Counted from the stretch's first letter, positions 1 to 11,954 are shown. The stretch: DNA of 64,000 nucleotides from Shewanella phaeophyticola (GCF_025398315.1 NZ_JAODOQ010000001.1:3534001-3598000); one strand, 5' to 3'. Numbers and translations: made by a program. The notes: generated by a model not told the origin, from the letters alone.

Positions 1-136
<136 letters not shown>

Positions 137-438
137 CTAAGTTTTCAATTCGACATTTTCAGCATGCAACACTAAACGGTTTTGACCATTTCGTCCTTGT
201 TGTAGTGAAAGAAACCCTTCTACTTCAACTTGCACACCTGCTTGTAATTTATCTGTAACGCTATTAAAGCGTAGCCACTTAATATCACTTGAATAATGCA
301 GTATACGTTTCGTAATAACTCTGCTTCATAACGCTGTGATTTATGCTCTACCGTAATAACCGTATGGTTTATCCCGCTAGGGCTATTTAATCGTTTAGTA
401 CGGGTGACCGTGCCAAACAAAGTTAAGTGGTTATTCAC
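137..438 (-). CDS. priB: Primosomal replication protein N, frameshifted
   Basis: PriB is a single-stranded-DNA-binding OB-fold protein used in PriA-dependent replication restart. Translation from the GTG at 438 gives MNNHLTLFGTVTRTKRLNS and EHKSQRYEAELLRNVY, typical PriB. Near position 268 the frame breaks. The other frame then continues with the expected C-terminus, FNSVTDKLQAGVQVEVEGF through LVLHAENVELKT and a TAG at 137-139. The reconstructed length is about 100 residues, the family norm, so one base is missing. It lies between rpsF and rpsR as usual. Whether the lesion is real or a sequencing error cannot be settled here; the clean reading on both sides favours an error. Confidence 0.9.
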
Positions 439-446
439 AGAGTAAA

Positions 447-839
447 TTATTCAGCGTTTTCTTCAGCGCTTTCTTCAGTGCTACGGTCATCAGTAGAAGT
501 ACGACGTGAATCACGTTCGTCTCTTGCTTTAGCCATAGGTGAAGCTTCAGTAACGGCAACTTTAGTGCGCATTACCATGTTACGCAGAACAGCGTCGTTG
601 AAACGGAAAGCTGTTTCTAACTCTTCGATAGACTCTGCAGAACCTTCTACGTTCATAAGAACATAGTGAGCTTTATGTAGGTCTTGGATTGGGTAAGCCA
701 ATTGACGACGGCCCCAATCTTCTAAGCGGTGTACTGTACCGTTAGCAGCGGTAACAATACCGGTGTAACGTTCAATCATACCTGGGACTTGTTCACTTTG
801 ATCTGGGTGAACCATAAATACGATTTCGTAATGACGCAT
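447..839 (-). CDS. rpsF: 30S ribosomal protein S6
   Basis: S6 binds the 16S rRNA central domain as a heterodimer with S18. The 130-residue protein starts [18 protein letters not shown] and contains the conserved [13 protein letters not shown] and [10 protein letters not shown] stretches. The C-terminal 30 residues are low-complexity and rich in Asp, Glu, Arg and Ser, ending EESAEENAE; acidic tails are common on gammaproteobacterial S6. It is first in the rpsF-priB-rpsR operon, and the priB GTG lies 8 bases beyond its stop. A good sigma-70 promoter lies about 95-120 bases upstream. Confidence 0.97.
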   Translation of the reverse strand: MRHYEIVFMVHPDQSEQVPGMIERYTGIVTAANGTVHRLEDWGRRQLAYPIQDLHKAHYVLMNVEGSAESIEELETAFRFNDAVLRNMVMRTKVAVTEASPMAKARDERDSRRTSTDDRSTEESAEENAE

Positions 840-933
840 TTATTGCTCCTTACGGTTAAGTAGCCTCTTTTCTGGCTCAGTCAGACCAATGTGGAGGCAA
901 GGAACGAATTAAAGTGACTGATTTGAGCGCGCG

Positions 934-962
934 ATAATACATAAACCTAGACCGAAACTCAA
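934..962 (-). promoter_or_regulatory. Putative sigma-70 promoter for rpsF operon
   Basis: On the minus strand there is TTGAGT at 962-957 and TATTAT at 939-934, separated by 17 bases. This is close to the consensus -35 and -10 hexamers. The predicted start lies around 928, leaving a leader of nearly 90 bases before the rpsF ATG at 839. Confidence 0.6.
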
Positions 963-1054
963 GCAATAACTCTCTTTTCAGCAAACTTGATTGCAGGTAT
1001 GATGTCGGCAGTTAAAAACCCTGCGTATACGCCATCACAGAATAAAGCCATTTA

Positions 1055-1807
1055 ATGATGACAATAAATAAAACTGCTTTCACCTGCTGCCTCTTCTTAT
1101 TATCCACTCCAGCATGGGCATTGGTTCCGCCTGAGTACCAAGAACCAGACACCAGTTTTAATGCTGAAGTCGAGGCAGGCCTGCAATTAAATAGCGGTAA
1201 TAACGAAACAAAAAACTTTAACGGCCGCACTTACCTGACCTATGACTCATTAAAAACAAAACAAGAAGCCACTTTAAAAGCCTATTACGCGGCAGATGGC
1301 AGCGAGTCAACTTCAGAGAAATATGAGCTATATATACAGTCAAACTATAAATTAGACAGTGGTTATGTATTTGGCCGTGGCGAATTTACTTGGGACGAAT
1401 ACGGTTCATACACCCGTATTAGTACTATTTCTACCGGTTATGGTTTTGACTTAATTAAAAACTATACCACCAAGCTGAGCCTTGAAGCTGGCCCGGGTTA
1501 TCGTTATGACCAACCTCAGGCAAGCACTACCGAACCTAACCCTGACGATAACCGTGATGTTATTTTGCGTACCGCGGCTAAATACAGCGTTAAATTGCAG
1601 GAATACACCAGTTTTAATGCTGACGTAACCGCCGAAACAGGTTTAGAAAATAATACTTTAACCCTTGATATGAGCTATAAGAATACCTTTATTCAAGACT
1701 GGGCATTTAAAATAGGCATGAACGTCAAGTACACTGAAGTCGTGCCAGAAGACAGTAAAAAAACTGACACAGTCACTACGTTTAACTTGTTGTATACCTT
1801 TCAATAA
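1055..1807 (+). CDS. DUF481 family outer-membrane protein
   Basis: This is a 250-residue secreted protein of the DUF481 (YdiY-like, salt-induced outer-membrane) family. It starts with two adjacent Met codons, then a hydrophobic signal segment ending TPAWA at about residue 22. The mature part shows alternating beta-strand-like patterns with paired aromatic residues (NFNGRTYLTYDSL, YELYIQSNYKLDSGYVFGR) and ends in a terminal Phe-Gln, as expected of an outer-membrane barrel. The family's molecular role is not well defined; some members respond to salt. It is monocistronic here, divergent from rpsF, with a weak hairpin after its stop. Start 1055 or 1058 cannot be distinguished. Confidence 0.85.
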   Translation: MMTINKTAFTCCLFLLSTPAWALVPPEYQEPDTSFNAEVEAGLQLNSGNNETKNFNGRTYLTYDSLKTKQEATLKAYYAADGSESTSEKYELYIQSNYKLDSGYVFGRGEFTWDEYGSYTRISTISTGYGFDLIKNYTTKLSLEAGPGYRYDQPQASTTEPNPDDNRDVILRTAAKYSVKLQEYTSFNADVTAETGLENNTLTLDMSYKNTFIQDWAFKIGMNVKYTEVVPEDSKKTDTVTTFNLLYTFQ

Positions 1808-1815
1808 TTTAACAG

Positions 1816-1838
1816 GAATGATGCGAAACACGTCATTC
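1816..1838 (+). terminator. Weak hairpin after the DUF481 gene
   Basis: GAATGA and TCATTC pair around an 11-base loop, followed only by TTTC. It is placed correctly for a terminator but the stem is short and the U-tract poor. Confidence 0.3.
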
Positions 1839-1882
1839 TTTCAATAAATAATAAGCTTTACTGAACTTTTAGAGGCTCAGTT

Positions 1883-3313
1883 ATGGATAGCCCGCTACGT
1901 AGTTTTGCATCCTTATATGGCACCACCTTTTTGATGGTGCTTGCTGCCGGTTTACTCACCACCTATTTAGGCTTAAGCCTAACTAATATGGAAGTGCCAC
2001 AAATATGGATTGGCGGCATGATGTCGGCTTACTATATTGGCCTTGTTTGCGGCTCAAAAGTGGCTATAAACTGATTGCACAAGTCGGTCATATTCGTGCT
2101 TTTGTTGCTTGTGCAGGCATTGTTACCGCCTCGGCATTAGGCCACGCACTGATTGATAATTTAACCATCTGGTTAATACTGCGACTTGCTGTGGGTATGG
2201 GAATGATGTGCCAATATATGGTGCTCGAAAGCTGGCTAAACGAGCAAGCAGAAACCAATCAACGTGGCACCGTATTCGCCAGTTACATGATTGTATCTTA
2301 TCTTGGGTTAATGGCGGGTCAAGGCGCAATTAGTTTATATCCTGATCTGGGTATTGAGCCGCTACTGTTAATTGCCATTTGTTTTGCATTGTGTATCGTG
2401 CCCATTGCCATCACACGCCGAATTCACCCTGAGCCACTGACTCCTGCGCCATTAAAGATGGGACACTTTTGGCAACGTGCACCGCAGGCGTTATCCACTA
2501 TTGCTTTTGGCAGCATGATCGTCGGTTGTTTTTATGGTTTAGCCCCTTCATATGCCACCGCTAAAGGCATTGACCCTGAACATGTCGCGCTATACATGAC
2601 CTGTACCATTTGTGCAGGATTACTGGCGCAATGGCCAATGGGTAAATTGTCTGACATTATTTCGCGCAGTGTACTGATCAGAATAAACTCTGCCTTATTA
2701 GGTGTGTTGGTATTATTCATCACCATCATCCCTTTTCACCCTGTTTATTCGTTAATACTCACCAGCTTATTTGGTATTTTAGCGTTTACCTTATACCCCC
2801 TGGCTACCGCTCTGGCTAACTCTCGTGTTGAGCAACATGAACGTGTCGGGTTATCAGCAACCATCCTAGTCACCTTTGGGGTTGGCGCGAGTATTGGTCG
2901 CTCTTATTGGCTCTGCTTTAATGCAAGCAATGGGCGATCAAATGCTTTACGGCTTTATGGCCATTTGCTCATTTACGTTACTCGCCAGACTCGTCTGGGT
3001 TAATCGACGTCAAAAAGCAGAACAATTCTCTACTGGCGATTATGTGATGGCAGGGGGTGACTTAGTTAGCTCACCATTAGCAGCATCACTTGACCCTCGT
3101 GTCGATATTGAGATGGTAAATGAGCAAATGATTTACCCTGCTGATGATGCCTTTGATCGTCTCGATGATGAAATTGAACAAGAAACTGACGATACAGAGG
3201 GCGTTGAAGGACAAGCTGATTACAACGCACCTTATCCCAATATTACTGAAGATGACTCTGAAGATGATGATATTGACGATGAAGACGTCGATAATGAAAT
3301 GAGTCGGCGCTAA
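1883..3313 (+). CDS. MFS transporter with acidic C-terminal tail, two frameshifts
   Basis: This is a Major Facilitator Superfamily permease resembling YcaD-type transporters; the substrate is unknown. Three consecutive frames each carry part of the protein. 1883 onward encodes MDSPLRSFASLYGTTFLMVL and ends at CGSK. The second frame gives SGYKLIAQVGHIRAF through FGVGASIG. The third gives LIGSALMQAMGDQMLYGF to the end. The first break fits a missing A in the run at about 2057-2060; the second fits an extra T near 2901. Joined, the protein is about 476 residues with 12 predicted hydrophobic helices. The last 90 residues are cytoplasmic and very acidic (for example DDSEDDDIDDEDVDNE), unusual for MFS proteins. 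Confidence 0.8.
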
Positions 3314-3323
3314 CAGTTAAAAC

Positions 3324-3357
3324 AAAAACGGCAATAATCACATTATCGCCGTTTTTT
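3324..3357 (+). terminator. Rho-independent terminator
   Basis: AACGGC-ATAAT pairs with ATTAT-GCCGTT, flanked by an A-run on the left and a T-run on the right. It can end both the MFS transcript and the converging rlmB transcript. Confidence 0.8.
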
Positions 3358-3411
3358 AACATCTTACTATCGCTAATAACTCAACTCGTTAACCGTTAAG
3401 AGAATTAGGTA

Positions 3412-4155
3412 CTAAGCGCCTAAACGCTGTCTAACCGCTTCAAATAAACAAATACCGGTTGCCACTGACACATTTAAGCTCGACACACTACCCGCCATCG
3501 GAATAGAGATTAACGAGTCACAACTTTCACGAGATAAACGACGCAAGCCTTTGTCTTCTGCGCCCATAGCAATCGCTAATGGACCTGTTAAGTCAGCTTG
3601 ATACACATTGCCATCGGCTTCACCTGCAGTACCGACAATCCACACACCTTTATCTTGTAAATGGCGCATAGTACGGGCTAGGTTTGTCACTTGAAACAGC
3701 GGAATGGTTTCAGCTGCGCCACAAGCCACTTTGCTCACCGTTGAGGTTAATCCAACTGAGTTATCTTTTGGCACTATGATAGCGTGCACACCCGCTGCGT
3801 CGGCGTTACGTAGACAAGCACCTAAATTATGTGGGTCGGTCACGCCATCTAAAATAAGCAAAAATGGTACCGCAGTTTTGTCTAATAGCGCGTCTAAATC
3901 ATGTTCAGTTAGTGGTTTAGCGGCCTTGACGCGGGCAACAATACCTTGATGCTGTGAGCTTCCGGCTTTTTCATCTAAGACTTTACGCGCTGCACGCTGC
4001 AAGGTAGTACCAAACTCTGAAGCGGTTTTAATTAATGGCGTTAAACGTTCATCATCACGGCCTTGCAACAACCACAACTCAATAACACGCTCTGGGCTAT
4101 TTGCTAATAAGGCTTGAACGGCATGAATGCCAAAAATAGTATCTTGTTTTTTCAT
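3412..4155 (-). CDS. rlmB: 23S rRNA (guanosine(2251)-2'-O)-methyltransferase
   Basis: RlmB methylates the 2'-hydroxyl of G2251 in the 23S P loop using S-adenosylmethionine. The 247-residue protein has an N-terminal substrate-binding domain (residues 1-75, starting [17 protein letters not shown]) and a SPOUT domain. All three SPOUT motifs are present: [18 protein letters not shown] at about 103-120, [12 protein letters not shown] near 195, and [15 protein letters not shown] near 225, which form the trefoil knot and cofactor pocket. It lies 4 bases downstream of rnr, the usual rnr-rlmB pair, so it is probably co-transcribed with motX and rnr. Confidence 0.96.
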   Translation of the reverse strand: MKKQDTIFGIHAVQALLANSPERVIELWLLQGRDDERLTPLIKTASEFGTTLQRAARKVLDEKAGSSQHQGIVARVKAAKPLTEHDLDALLDKTAVPFLLILDGVTDPHNLGACLRNADAAGVHAIIVPKDNSVGLTSTVSKVACGAAETIPLFQVTNLARTMRHLQDKGVWIVGTAGEADGNVYQADLTGPLAIAMGAEDKGLRRLSRESCDSLISIPMAGSVSSLNVSVATGICLFEAVRQRLGA

Positions 4156-4159
4156 TTAA

Positions 4160-6612
4160 TTACTTTCTCTTGCTGCGCTTGGCAGGGGTTTTCTTTACTG
4201 TAGATTTGGTTTTGCCAGCATCAGATGCATTGTCTTTTGCTGATGATTTTTTAGCGCCAGCAGGCTTTTTCGTACCTGTAGGTTTTGCACCTGAACGACT
4301 TTTGCGTGATTTAGGCTTATCCGATTTAACATCAGACTTACCACGAGCCGGTTTTGCCCCTTCAAGGTTAGCGCGCTCCCGTGCAGTCATGACTTTAGCA
4401 GTACGTGGCTTTTTACCACTGCCTTTACTGTTGTCACCGACCATCAACAGATCAATTTGACGATCATCTAGATTTACCGCAGCAACCTTCACCGTCACTT
4501 GATCACCGACCTGATACACTTGGCGAGTATTTTCACCAATCAAACGCTGACGCATTTGATCAAATTGATAGTAATCACTTGCTAAACTTGATATGTGAAC
4601 TAATCCATCAATAAACAGCTCATTTAAGCGTACAAACAAACCAAAGCTGGTGACTGAGGCAATGACAGCATCAAAGGTGTCACCTACGTGGTCTTGCATA
4701 TATTCACATTTAAGCCAATCACTCACATCACGTGTGGCTTCATCAGCGCGGCGTTCGGTGGTTGAACATTCTTCACCGAGTAAATCGAGCTCTTCAATCT
4801 GGTAAAGATAACCACCGTCTTGAGTCCACTTGTCAGTCACTTCGCCTTGTTCTTTTGCAAGTAAGTACTTAATCACTCGATGCAAAATTAAATCAGGATA
4901 ACGACGAATTGGCGAAGTAAAGTGCGAGTAAGCCTCTAATGCCAAGCCGAAGTGACCTTCGTTGTCTGGCGTGTAAATGGCTTGGCGCATTGAACGTAAC
5001 AGCATGACTTGAATTAACTCAAAATCAGGTCTGTCGGCAATTTTTAACATCAAGTTTTGATAATCGGTGGGTGTCGGTTCTAAACCGCCATCCATGCTTA
5101 GGCCGCGCTCAGCTAAAAACTCTTTAAAGTTTGCCAGTTTCTGCTCTGACGGTGCTTCATGGACACGATATAGCACTTCGCCTTTATGCTTTTTAACAAA
5201 CTTAGCAGAGGCAACGTTAGCTAAAATCATGCACTCTTCGATGATCTTATGCGCCTGATTACGGCCTCTTGGCACAATTTTGTCAATTTTACGATCTTCA
5301 TTGAAAATGAACTGCGTTTCTAATGTTTCAAATGCAATAGCACCACGTTCAGCTCGGCGCTGATCTAAGGTGAGATACAAAGATTGTAAGCACAGTAAGT
5401 GCGGGAACAAGGCTTCGTGTTCAGGTGCAATCAGGCCGCCTTCAAGCATGTCGGCAACTTGCGTATAAGTAAAACGTGCATGCGAGTGCATTACCGCTGG
5501 ATAAAATTTGGTGCCAGAGAGCTTACCCGCAGCCGAAATAGTCATCTCGGCAACCATACACAGGCGGTCGACATGTGGTTTTAATGAACATAGACCATTT
5601 GAGATTTTTTCCGGAAGCATTGGGATCACTTGCGACGGGAAATACACCGAGTTACCACGTGATCGAGCTTCTACATCAAGTGCCGAGTCGGTTCTAACAT
5701 AATGACTGACATCTGCAATCGCCACCCATAAACGCCAGCCACCACTTGGTTTCGCTTCTGCGTATACCGCATCATCAAAGTCGCGCGCATCTTCTCCGTC
5801 GATAGTCACAAGCGGTAAATGGCGTAAATCAACACGCCCCTGTTTATCTTCTTCAGGGACTTCATCAGGAATACGCTTGAGTTTTTTCTCGATAATTGCT
5901 GACCAAGTATGGGGTAAATCGTAATTACGTAATGCAATTTCAATTTCCATCCCCGGAGCCATGGTCTTACCCAATACTTCGGTCACTTTAGCTGCGGCTT
6001 TAACAAAACGGCCAGGGCGGCGGGTGAGTTCAACCACAACCACATCGCCAGCTCTTGCGCCATTACGATCGTTGTTATCGATTAAAATTTCTTGGGTGAT
6101 GCGGCGATCATCAGCAATCACAAAGCCCATGCCACCATCAACATGGTAACGGCCGACTAAAGCGGCTGTGCGCTCTTGCACCAAACGGACAATACGTGCT
6201 TCACGACGACCACGGCGATCAGTACCGGCTTTTTGGTCAAGACTTTGTCGCCATGAAAATACATCAGCATATCGCGGTTATTAATAAATAGGTCGTCACC
6301 GCCCTCGTCTGGCTTAAAAAAGCCAAAACCATCACGATGACCAATAACGCTACCAGACAATAAATCCATACGCTCAGGTAGACCATAGCTTTGACCACGA
6401 GTAAACACTAACTGACCGTCACGCTCCATAGCACGCAAGCGTCGGCGCAGCGCCTCTAATGGCTCTTCTTCAGTAATGTTTAATGCTTGTGCTATTTTGT
6501 CGCGGCTAACGGGAGACTTTTGTGCACGCAAGTATTCTAAAATGTACTCGCGGCTAGGAATAGGATTGTCGTACTTGTCTTGCTCTCTCTCAAAATGAGG
6601 ATCGTTGATCAT
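4160..6612 (-). CDS. rnr: Ribonuclease R, frameshifted
   Basis: RNase R is a processive 3'-5' exoribonuclease that degrades structured RNA and works in tmRNA-linked and cold-stress decay. The N-terminal segment (from 6612) has the winged-helix region and cold-shock start ([20 protein letters not shown]). After HGDKVLTK the frame is lost in a run of five T at 6230-6234. The next frame resumes with [20 protein letters not shown] and continues through the RNB catalytic motif ([15 protein letters not shown]), the S1 domain ([19 protein letters not shown]) and a Lys/Ala-rich basic tail. One missing base explains it; the reconstructed protein is about 817 residues. The start codon directly follows the motX stop codon, implying coupling. 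Confidence 0.93.
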
Positions 6613-7266
6613 TCAATTTCCAAATAATTCGCTCCATAACGTGGAGCTTCTAACGTGTGTACAGCTGTGACTGCTGGCACCGGCCACTCTACTGGCGGGC
6701 ATTTTTGCAGCTAACATCTGCAATAAAGACGAGGCCTTTTTCTGCTGGGCATCGTTATCAAATATACTGTTATATAACCAATGATAACCCATTTCGTAAT
6801 CGGTTGGGCTACCATAACCTTCGCTAAATAAACGTACTAGTAGCATCCTGGCAGAAACATCACCATTGGCGGCTGCGGGTAATACGTACTGTACTGCGCG
6901 ATTAGGATTTTTAACCACTAGTTTACCGCGATAATAATAATCCGCCAATTTTACCATGGCTTCTGAGCTACCTTGCTCTGCTGATGTTTGCAGTAACATC
7001 ATACCGCGCGATGGATGTGCAGTAACACACACGCCATTATTTAACATTTCACCCCATAAAAACTGGTACAAGGGTTGTTGTAACACTTCTGCTCTGGCCT
7101 CGATGTCTTGCACTAATTGGCAGTCGTCGGCCTTAACACGTTGTAAATACTGTTCGGAGTGGATCAACGAGATCAACTGTTTGTCGCTATAAATATCGAC
7201 CGCTTCAGTTAAGGCAAATACGTTAACAGAAATAAGGCTTAATAAGGCTAGAGATACACGCAACAT
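6613..7266 (-). CDS. motX: Sodium-type flagellar motor protein MotX (Sel1 repeats)
   Basis: MotX is a periplasmic component of the T-ring of sodium-driven polar flagella, working with MotY and PomAB. Starting at the ATG at 7266 the protein is 217 residues, with a signal peptide (MLRVSLALLSLISVNVFA). Sel1-like repeats follow, for example YQFLWGEMLNNGVC, AEQGSSEAMVKLADYYYRG and AANGDVSARMLLVRLFSEG. Location supports the call: in Vibrio, motX lies between purA and rnr, exactly as here. If it is not MotX it is another Sel1-repeat periplasmic protein. A second in-frame ATG lies 6 codons upstream, but the chosen start gives the better signal peptide. Confidence 0.85.
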   Translation of the reverse strand: MLRVSLALLSLISVNVFALTEAVDIYSDKQLISLIHSEQYLQRVKADDCQLVQDIEARAEVLQQPLYQFLWGEMLNNGVCVTAHPSRGMMLLQTSAEQGSSEAMVKLADYYYRGKLVVKNPNRAVQYVLPAAANGDVSARMLLVRLFSEGYGSPTDYEMGYHWLYNSIFDNDAQQKKASSLLQMLAAKMPASRVAGASSHSCTHVRSSTLWSELFGN

Positions 7267-7383
7267 ATGGATTCTCGATGACACTATGATGACTTATTCA
7301 TCGGCAGTATAGTGTATTTCTTGAGTTCTACAATCCGACAAAATGCTTTGTAGTCGTTAATAAATTTACGTTGTTCATAAAAA

Positions 7384-7404
7384 AGGCCGCTTTCGCGGCC
7401 TATT
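7384..7404 (-). terminator. Terminator after purA
   Basis: GGCCGC and GCGGCC pair around a TTT loop, 5 bases beyond the purA stop. On the minus strand it is followed by a T-rich stretch (complement of the A-run at 7379-7384). Confidence 0.75.
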
Positions 7405-7408
7405 TCTT

Positions 7409-8740
<1,332 letters not shown>

Positions 8741-8773
8741 TTAACAGATTTTAGTATGTTATAGCCAAGTATT

Positions 8774-8961
8774 TTATTGAAAAATGATCAATAAAACGAC
8801 GCCTGCCGTGACTAGACTGCCACCTAAGCGTCTGAGAACATTTTGCTTTTGTGTTGAAAGCTCTAATAAATATTTTTGCCATTGAGTCGGGAAAATAAGC
8901 GGATCAAGGCCTCAATAATCAAAACTAAGCCCAACGCTGTCATCAATAACTGTAAACTCAT
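8774..8961 (-). CDS. yjeT: YjeT-like DUF2065 small membrane protein, frameshifted
   Basis: A 62-residue inner-membrane protein of the DUF2065 family lies upstream of purA. Translation from the ATG at 8961 gives MSLQLLMTALGLVLIIE. The frame then breaks at the GGCC near 8908. The next frame continues GLDPLIFPTQWQKYLLEL, then LRRLGGSLVTAGVVLLIIFQ and a TAA at 8774-8776. The family pattern (long helix, GL-P-FP-W, RR-GG-L---G) is complete once a single G is restored. Function is unknown; homologues lie next to hflC and purA. It is too short and too broken to stand out as an open frame. Confidence 0.8.
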
Positions 8962-9034
8962 GTATAAAACCTCAACGTTCACTTGCAAAAATACAATCTA
9001 CTGTTATTGATTATGCGCTAAATAGCACAATGAT

Positions 9035-9347
9035 CTATACCAGCCCGCATTATAATGTGCTCTTTTAGCGAAAATGTTCAGTGCGGTATTCGAGACAGAC
9101 TTTTCAGGGCATAGTGCGCTCGACAACGGCTCCTGCGTTGTTCTATCTCCAGTATCCATGCAGTCGTACCTTGAAAAGGGCTAAAAAAGAAGACCACGTT
9201 GCGCCCTTTGGGGTTGTGCAATCTAAGCAAAATCCATTTAACAAAGAGTAAAACGTTTTTAACTCGAACAAAATTCAACCAGCAAAGTTCAACAGACCCT
9301 AGTGACACAGCCTAAAATAGATCACATTCTAATAAGAATTGGTATTA
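9035..9347. mobile_element. MITE-like element, copy 1 (one internal hairpin module)
   Basis: A non-coding element of about 313 bp lies between yjeT and rpsI. Its ends are imperfect inverted repeats: ATACCAGCCCGCATTATAAT at the left matches the complement of the right end, which reads ATACCAATTCTTATTAGAAT inward. Just inside the left end is TCTTTTAGCGAAAATG, shared with copy 3 (in inverse orientation). At 9121-9168 it carries one diverged copy of a 47-base module that ends in ATCCATGCAG. No transposase is encoded, so mobility would depend on an enzyme elsewhere. Short frames inside are shadows. Confidence 0.7.
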
Positions 9348-9364
9348 CATTTATTTCAGACAAT

Positions 9365-9392
9365 AAAAAACCCAGCATAAGCTGGGTTTTTT
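9365..9392 (-). terminator. Terminator of rplM-rpsI
   Basis: AAAAAACCCAGC pairs with GCTGGGTTTTTT around ATAA: a perfect stem with runs on both sides, 17 bases after the rpsI stop. Confidence 0.9.
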
Positions 9393-9408
9393 GAATCCAA
9401 AAAACGAA

Positions 9409-9801
9409 TTAACGCTTAGAGAACTGTGGCTTACGACGTGCTTTACGTAGACCCACTTTCTTACGTTCAACTTTACGAGCATCACGGGTAACAAAACCAG
9501 CGGTACGTAGAGTAGGACGTAAAGCTTCATCTAGTTGCATAAGTGCACGGGTAATACCGTGACGAATTGCACCAGCTTGGCCAGTAGTACCACCGCCCTT
9601 AACAGTTACATAGATGTCTAACTTTTCAGTCATTTCAACTAACTCTAATGGTTGACGAACAACCATACGAGCAGTTTCACGACCAAAATATACATCTAAA
9701 GGACGTTGGTTTACGATGATATTGCCACTACCTGCTTTAGCGAAAACGCGAGCTGTAGATGTTTTGCGACGGCCAGTGCCGTAGTACTGAGTTGCAGACA
9801 T
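9409..9801 (-). CDS. rpsI: 30S ribosomal protein S9
   Basis: S9 is a 30S head protein whose C-terminal tail reaches the P-site tRNA. The 130-residue protein has the expected start [20 protein letters not shown], the middle [19 protein letters not shown], and the basic tail ending PQFSKR, the invariant terminus. It follows rplM by 14 bases, the standard L13-S9 operon, and ends at a strong terminator. Confidence 0.98.
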   Translation of the reverse strand: MSATQYYGTGRRKTSTARVFAKAGSGNIIVNQRPLDVYFGRETARMVVRQPLELVEMTEKLDIYVTVKGGGTTGQAGAIRHGITRALMQLDEALRPTLRTAGFVTRDARKVERKKVGLRKARRKPQFSKR

Positions 9802-9815
9802 TTGCTTACTCCCGT

Positions 9816-10249
9816 TTAGATATCAAGAACTTGTGGTTGTTGTGCAGCATGGTTATGTTCAGTGCCAGCGTAAACTTTAAGCTTACGGAACATAGCACGG
9901 CTACCAAAGGACCTTTTGGTAACATACCCTTAACTGCTTTCTCGATAATCATTTCTGGTTTTTGAGCCTGTAGCTTTTCGAAGCTGATTTGCTTGATGCC
10001 ACCAGGGAAACCTGAATGCGAGTAGTAAATTTTACCAGCTGCTTTGTTACCAGTTACAGTCACTTTTTCAGCATTGATAACGATGATGTAATCACCAGTG
10101 TCAACGTGAGGAGTGTATTCTGGCTTATGCTTGCCGCGTAAGCGAGTTGCGATTTCAGTTGCAATACGACCTAAAGTTTTGCCTTCAGCGTCAACAACGA
10201 ACCAGTCACGAGTAACCGTCTCTGGTGTAGCAGTATATGTAGTCTTCAT
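9816..10249 (-). CDS. rplM: 50S ribosomal protein L13, frameshifted
   Basis: L13 is an early-assembly 50S protein that also represses its own operon in E. coli. Translation from the ATG at 10249 gives [20 protein letters not shown] through [10 protein letters not shown]. At about 9903-9907 the frame breaks. The other frame continues [20 protein letters not shown] and ends QPQVLDI, the universal L13 C-terminus, with a TAA at 9816-9818. The net change is one missing base (or two extra). The intact protein would be 143-144 residues against 142 in E. coli. Loss of this C-terminus would be damaging, so a sequence error is more likely than a real lesion. Confidence 0.93.
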
Positions 10250-10401
10250 TATACAAAAACCCAATGTTTAAAATTCTGTCTCACATGCTGAATGCAAATG
10301 CAATCAACACAAAATTACCGATTCTTGCCCCTTCGAGCACGAATATTGGCTTACAACTTCCGCCCAATTGGCGGAGTAACGTGGGCAGGGTGCGGATTAT
10401 A
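10250..10401 (-). promoter_or_regulatory. rplM-rpsI promoter -10 and leader
   Basis: On the minus strand a consensus TATAAT occupies 10401-10396; no clear -35 was found at 17 bases. The transcript would have a leader of about 140 bases before the rplM ATG. The leader includes CCGCC-CAATTG-GCGG at 10358-10374, able to form a hairpin. In E. coli the corresponding leader is the L13 autoregulatory target; that function here is inference. The rest of the gap (10402-10549) shows nothing recognisable. Confidence 0.45.
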
Positions 10402-10549
10402 CGCAAAGCAGATGCAAAAATCACCTGCTTTTTTGCGAAAAAGATAAAAAATTCGATCGGTTAGCTTCACCTGCCATTCAATCGCTTAATCATCAAGGAT
10501 ACAGTCATTTTGCCGGCAACCTTCAGCCTACCACGATGTCACTAATGGC

Positions 10550-11664
10550 TTAAGGTAAGTGCTCTAGGGCAAGATAGTCACGCGATTGCATTTCAATTAA
10601 CCGCGAGACGACAACGTTTAAACTCAAAACTTAATTGGCCATCTGTATAAATGTGTTCTAGTTCTATTTGCGCTGACACAATTAATTTAACGTTACGTTC
10701 GTAAAACTCATCAACCATTGCCAAAAATCGTCTGGCGATATCATCACCCGTTTGCTGCGCGCCCATTTGCTCTATTCCACTTAACAATACGGTGTGATAA
10801 AGGCAGGCGATTTCCATGTAATCTCGCTGCGAACGCGGATACGTCGCACATGTCTCTAAAATTAATCAACAGTACCCCTTGAGATTGCTGGCGGATATTA
10901 ATCGCCCGACCGTCAATTTCAATGGCTTCTGTTTGCACTTCAGATTCAGGCGCAAGTTGCGCAAAGTAGTGGAGTAAATTGATATCCGCTTGTTCATCTA
11001 ATGGATAATGATAGATTTCAGCTTGTTCGAGCGTACGCAGGCGATAATCAATACCAGAGTCAACATTGAGGATCTCACAATGTTGATTAATTAATGCGAT
11101 TGCCGGTAAAAAACGTGCACGCTGCAAGCCGTTTTTATACAATTCGTCAGGTATGATATTAGATGTAGCAACCAATGCGACCCCTTGCTTAAACAGTTCT
11201 TGGAATAATGTTCCTAATAACATGGCGTCGGTAATATCTGATACAAAAAACTCATCAAAACAGATAACCTGATATTGATTAGCCATTTTCTTCGCAATGG
11301 TAATCAATGGATCTTGTACCCCTTTTAAACCGTCGAGTTCATGATGTACTTGATGCATAAAACGATGAAAGTGCGCTCGTAATTTACGTTCCCCTGGTAA
11401 TGCATCATAAAATGTATCCATTAAATACGTTTTGCCGCGCCCAACTCCGCCCCATAAATATAATCCTTTGACAGGTGCTGGCTTGGCTTTTACTCCAACG
11501 GCAGAAAACAATTTAGATAAACCAGAACTGGGTTTATTTGCGGCGATGATTTCATCATAAACACGTTGCAATGACTTAACAGCCTGCTCTTGTGCGGCAT
11601 CATGTGAAAAATCTGCTCGGGTAAGGTCTTGCTGATAATGCTGCCAAGGGGTTAACTGCGCCAC
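10550..11664 (-). CDS. zapE: Cell division AFG1-type ATPase ZapE, two frameshifts
   Basis: ZapE is an AAA+ ATPase of the AFG1/LACE1 family that modulates the Z ring. The protein starts MAQLTPWQHYQQDLTRADF, with Walker A GGVGRGKTYLMDTFY and Walker B VICFDEFFVSDITDAM. After LLINFRDMCDV the frame shifts near 10840 (one extra base). The next frame reads PRSQRDYMEIACLYHTVLL to GQLSFEFKR. A second extra base at about 10601-10616 is needed to reach RLIEMQSRDYLALEHLP and the TAA at 10550-10552. Reconstructed length is about 371 residues against 375 in E. coli. It is divergent from degQ, with 290 bases between them. Confidence 0.9.
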
Positions 11665-11954
11665 GATTACGACTCTCTTACATCAATAAATTACTACGGA
11701 TAATAACATTAAAAATTCAATACGAGTAACCGCTTAACCGGATCAAATTAAGGTTTGTTAATCAAATTTGAACTAACAAATAACTCGTCACTCTCAATAA
11801 TTAACTCAGATTAACCCATATTATTGACAGCTTTTATCGCGACGACATGCAGTGTTGTCTACTCTCATTATTAACGATATTTAACTTTGAATTCTTGTAA
11901 TCAAGCCACATATTTTATTTACAAGCTTGAATGCAATCAGGAGCTACCTAACCT

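Noticed and set aside
137..438. Phase variation by homopolymer slippage as an explanation for the frameshifts
   Set aside because: The affected runs are only 2-5 bases, the genes are housekeeping genes, and indels occur in both directions over the whole window. Uncorrected sequencing error explains this better.
9078..9308. Minus-strand ORF of 76 codons in MITE copy 1
   Set aside because: It lies entirely in the MITE, spans its hairpin module and has no ribosome-binding site or recognisable protein pattern.
10264..10464. Plus-strand ORF of 66 codons upstream of rplM
   Set aside because: It overlaps the rplM promoter and leader, has no ribosome-binding site and no family resemblance.
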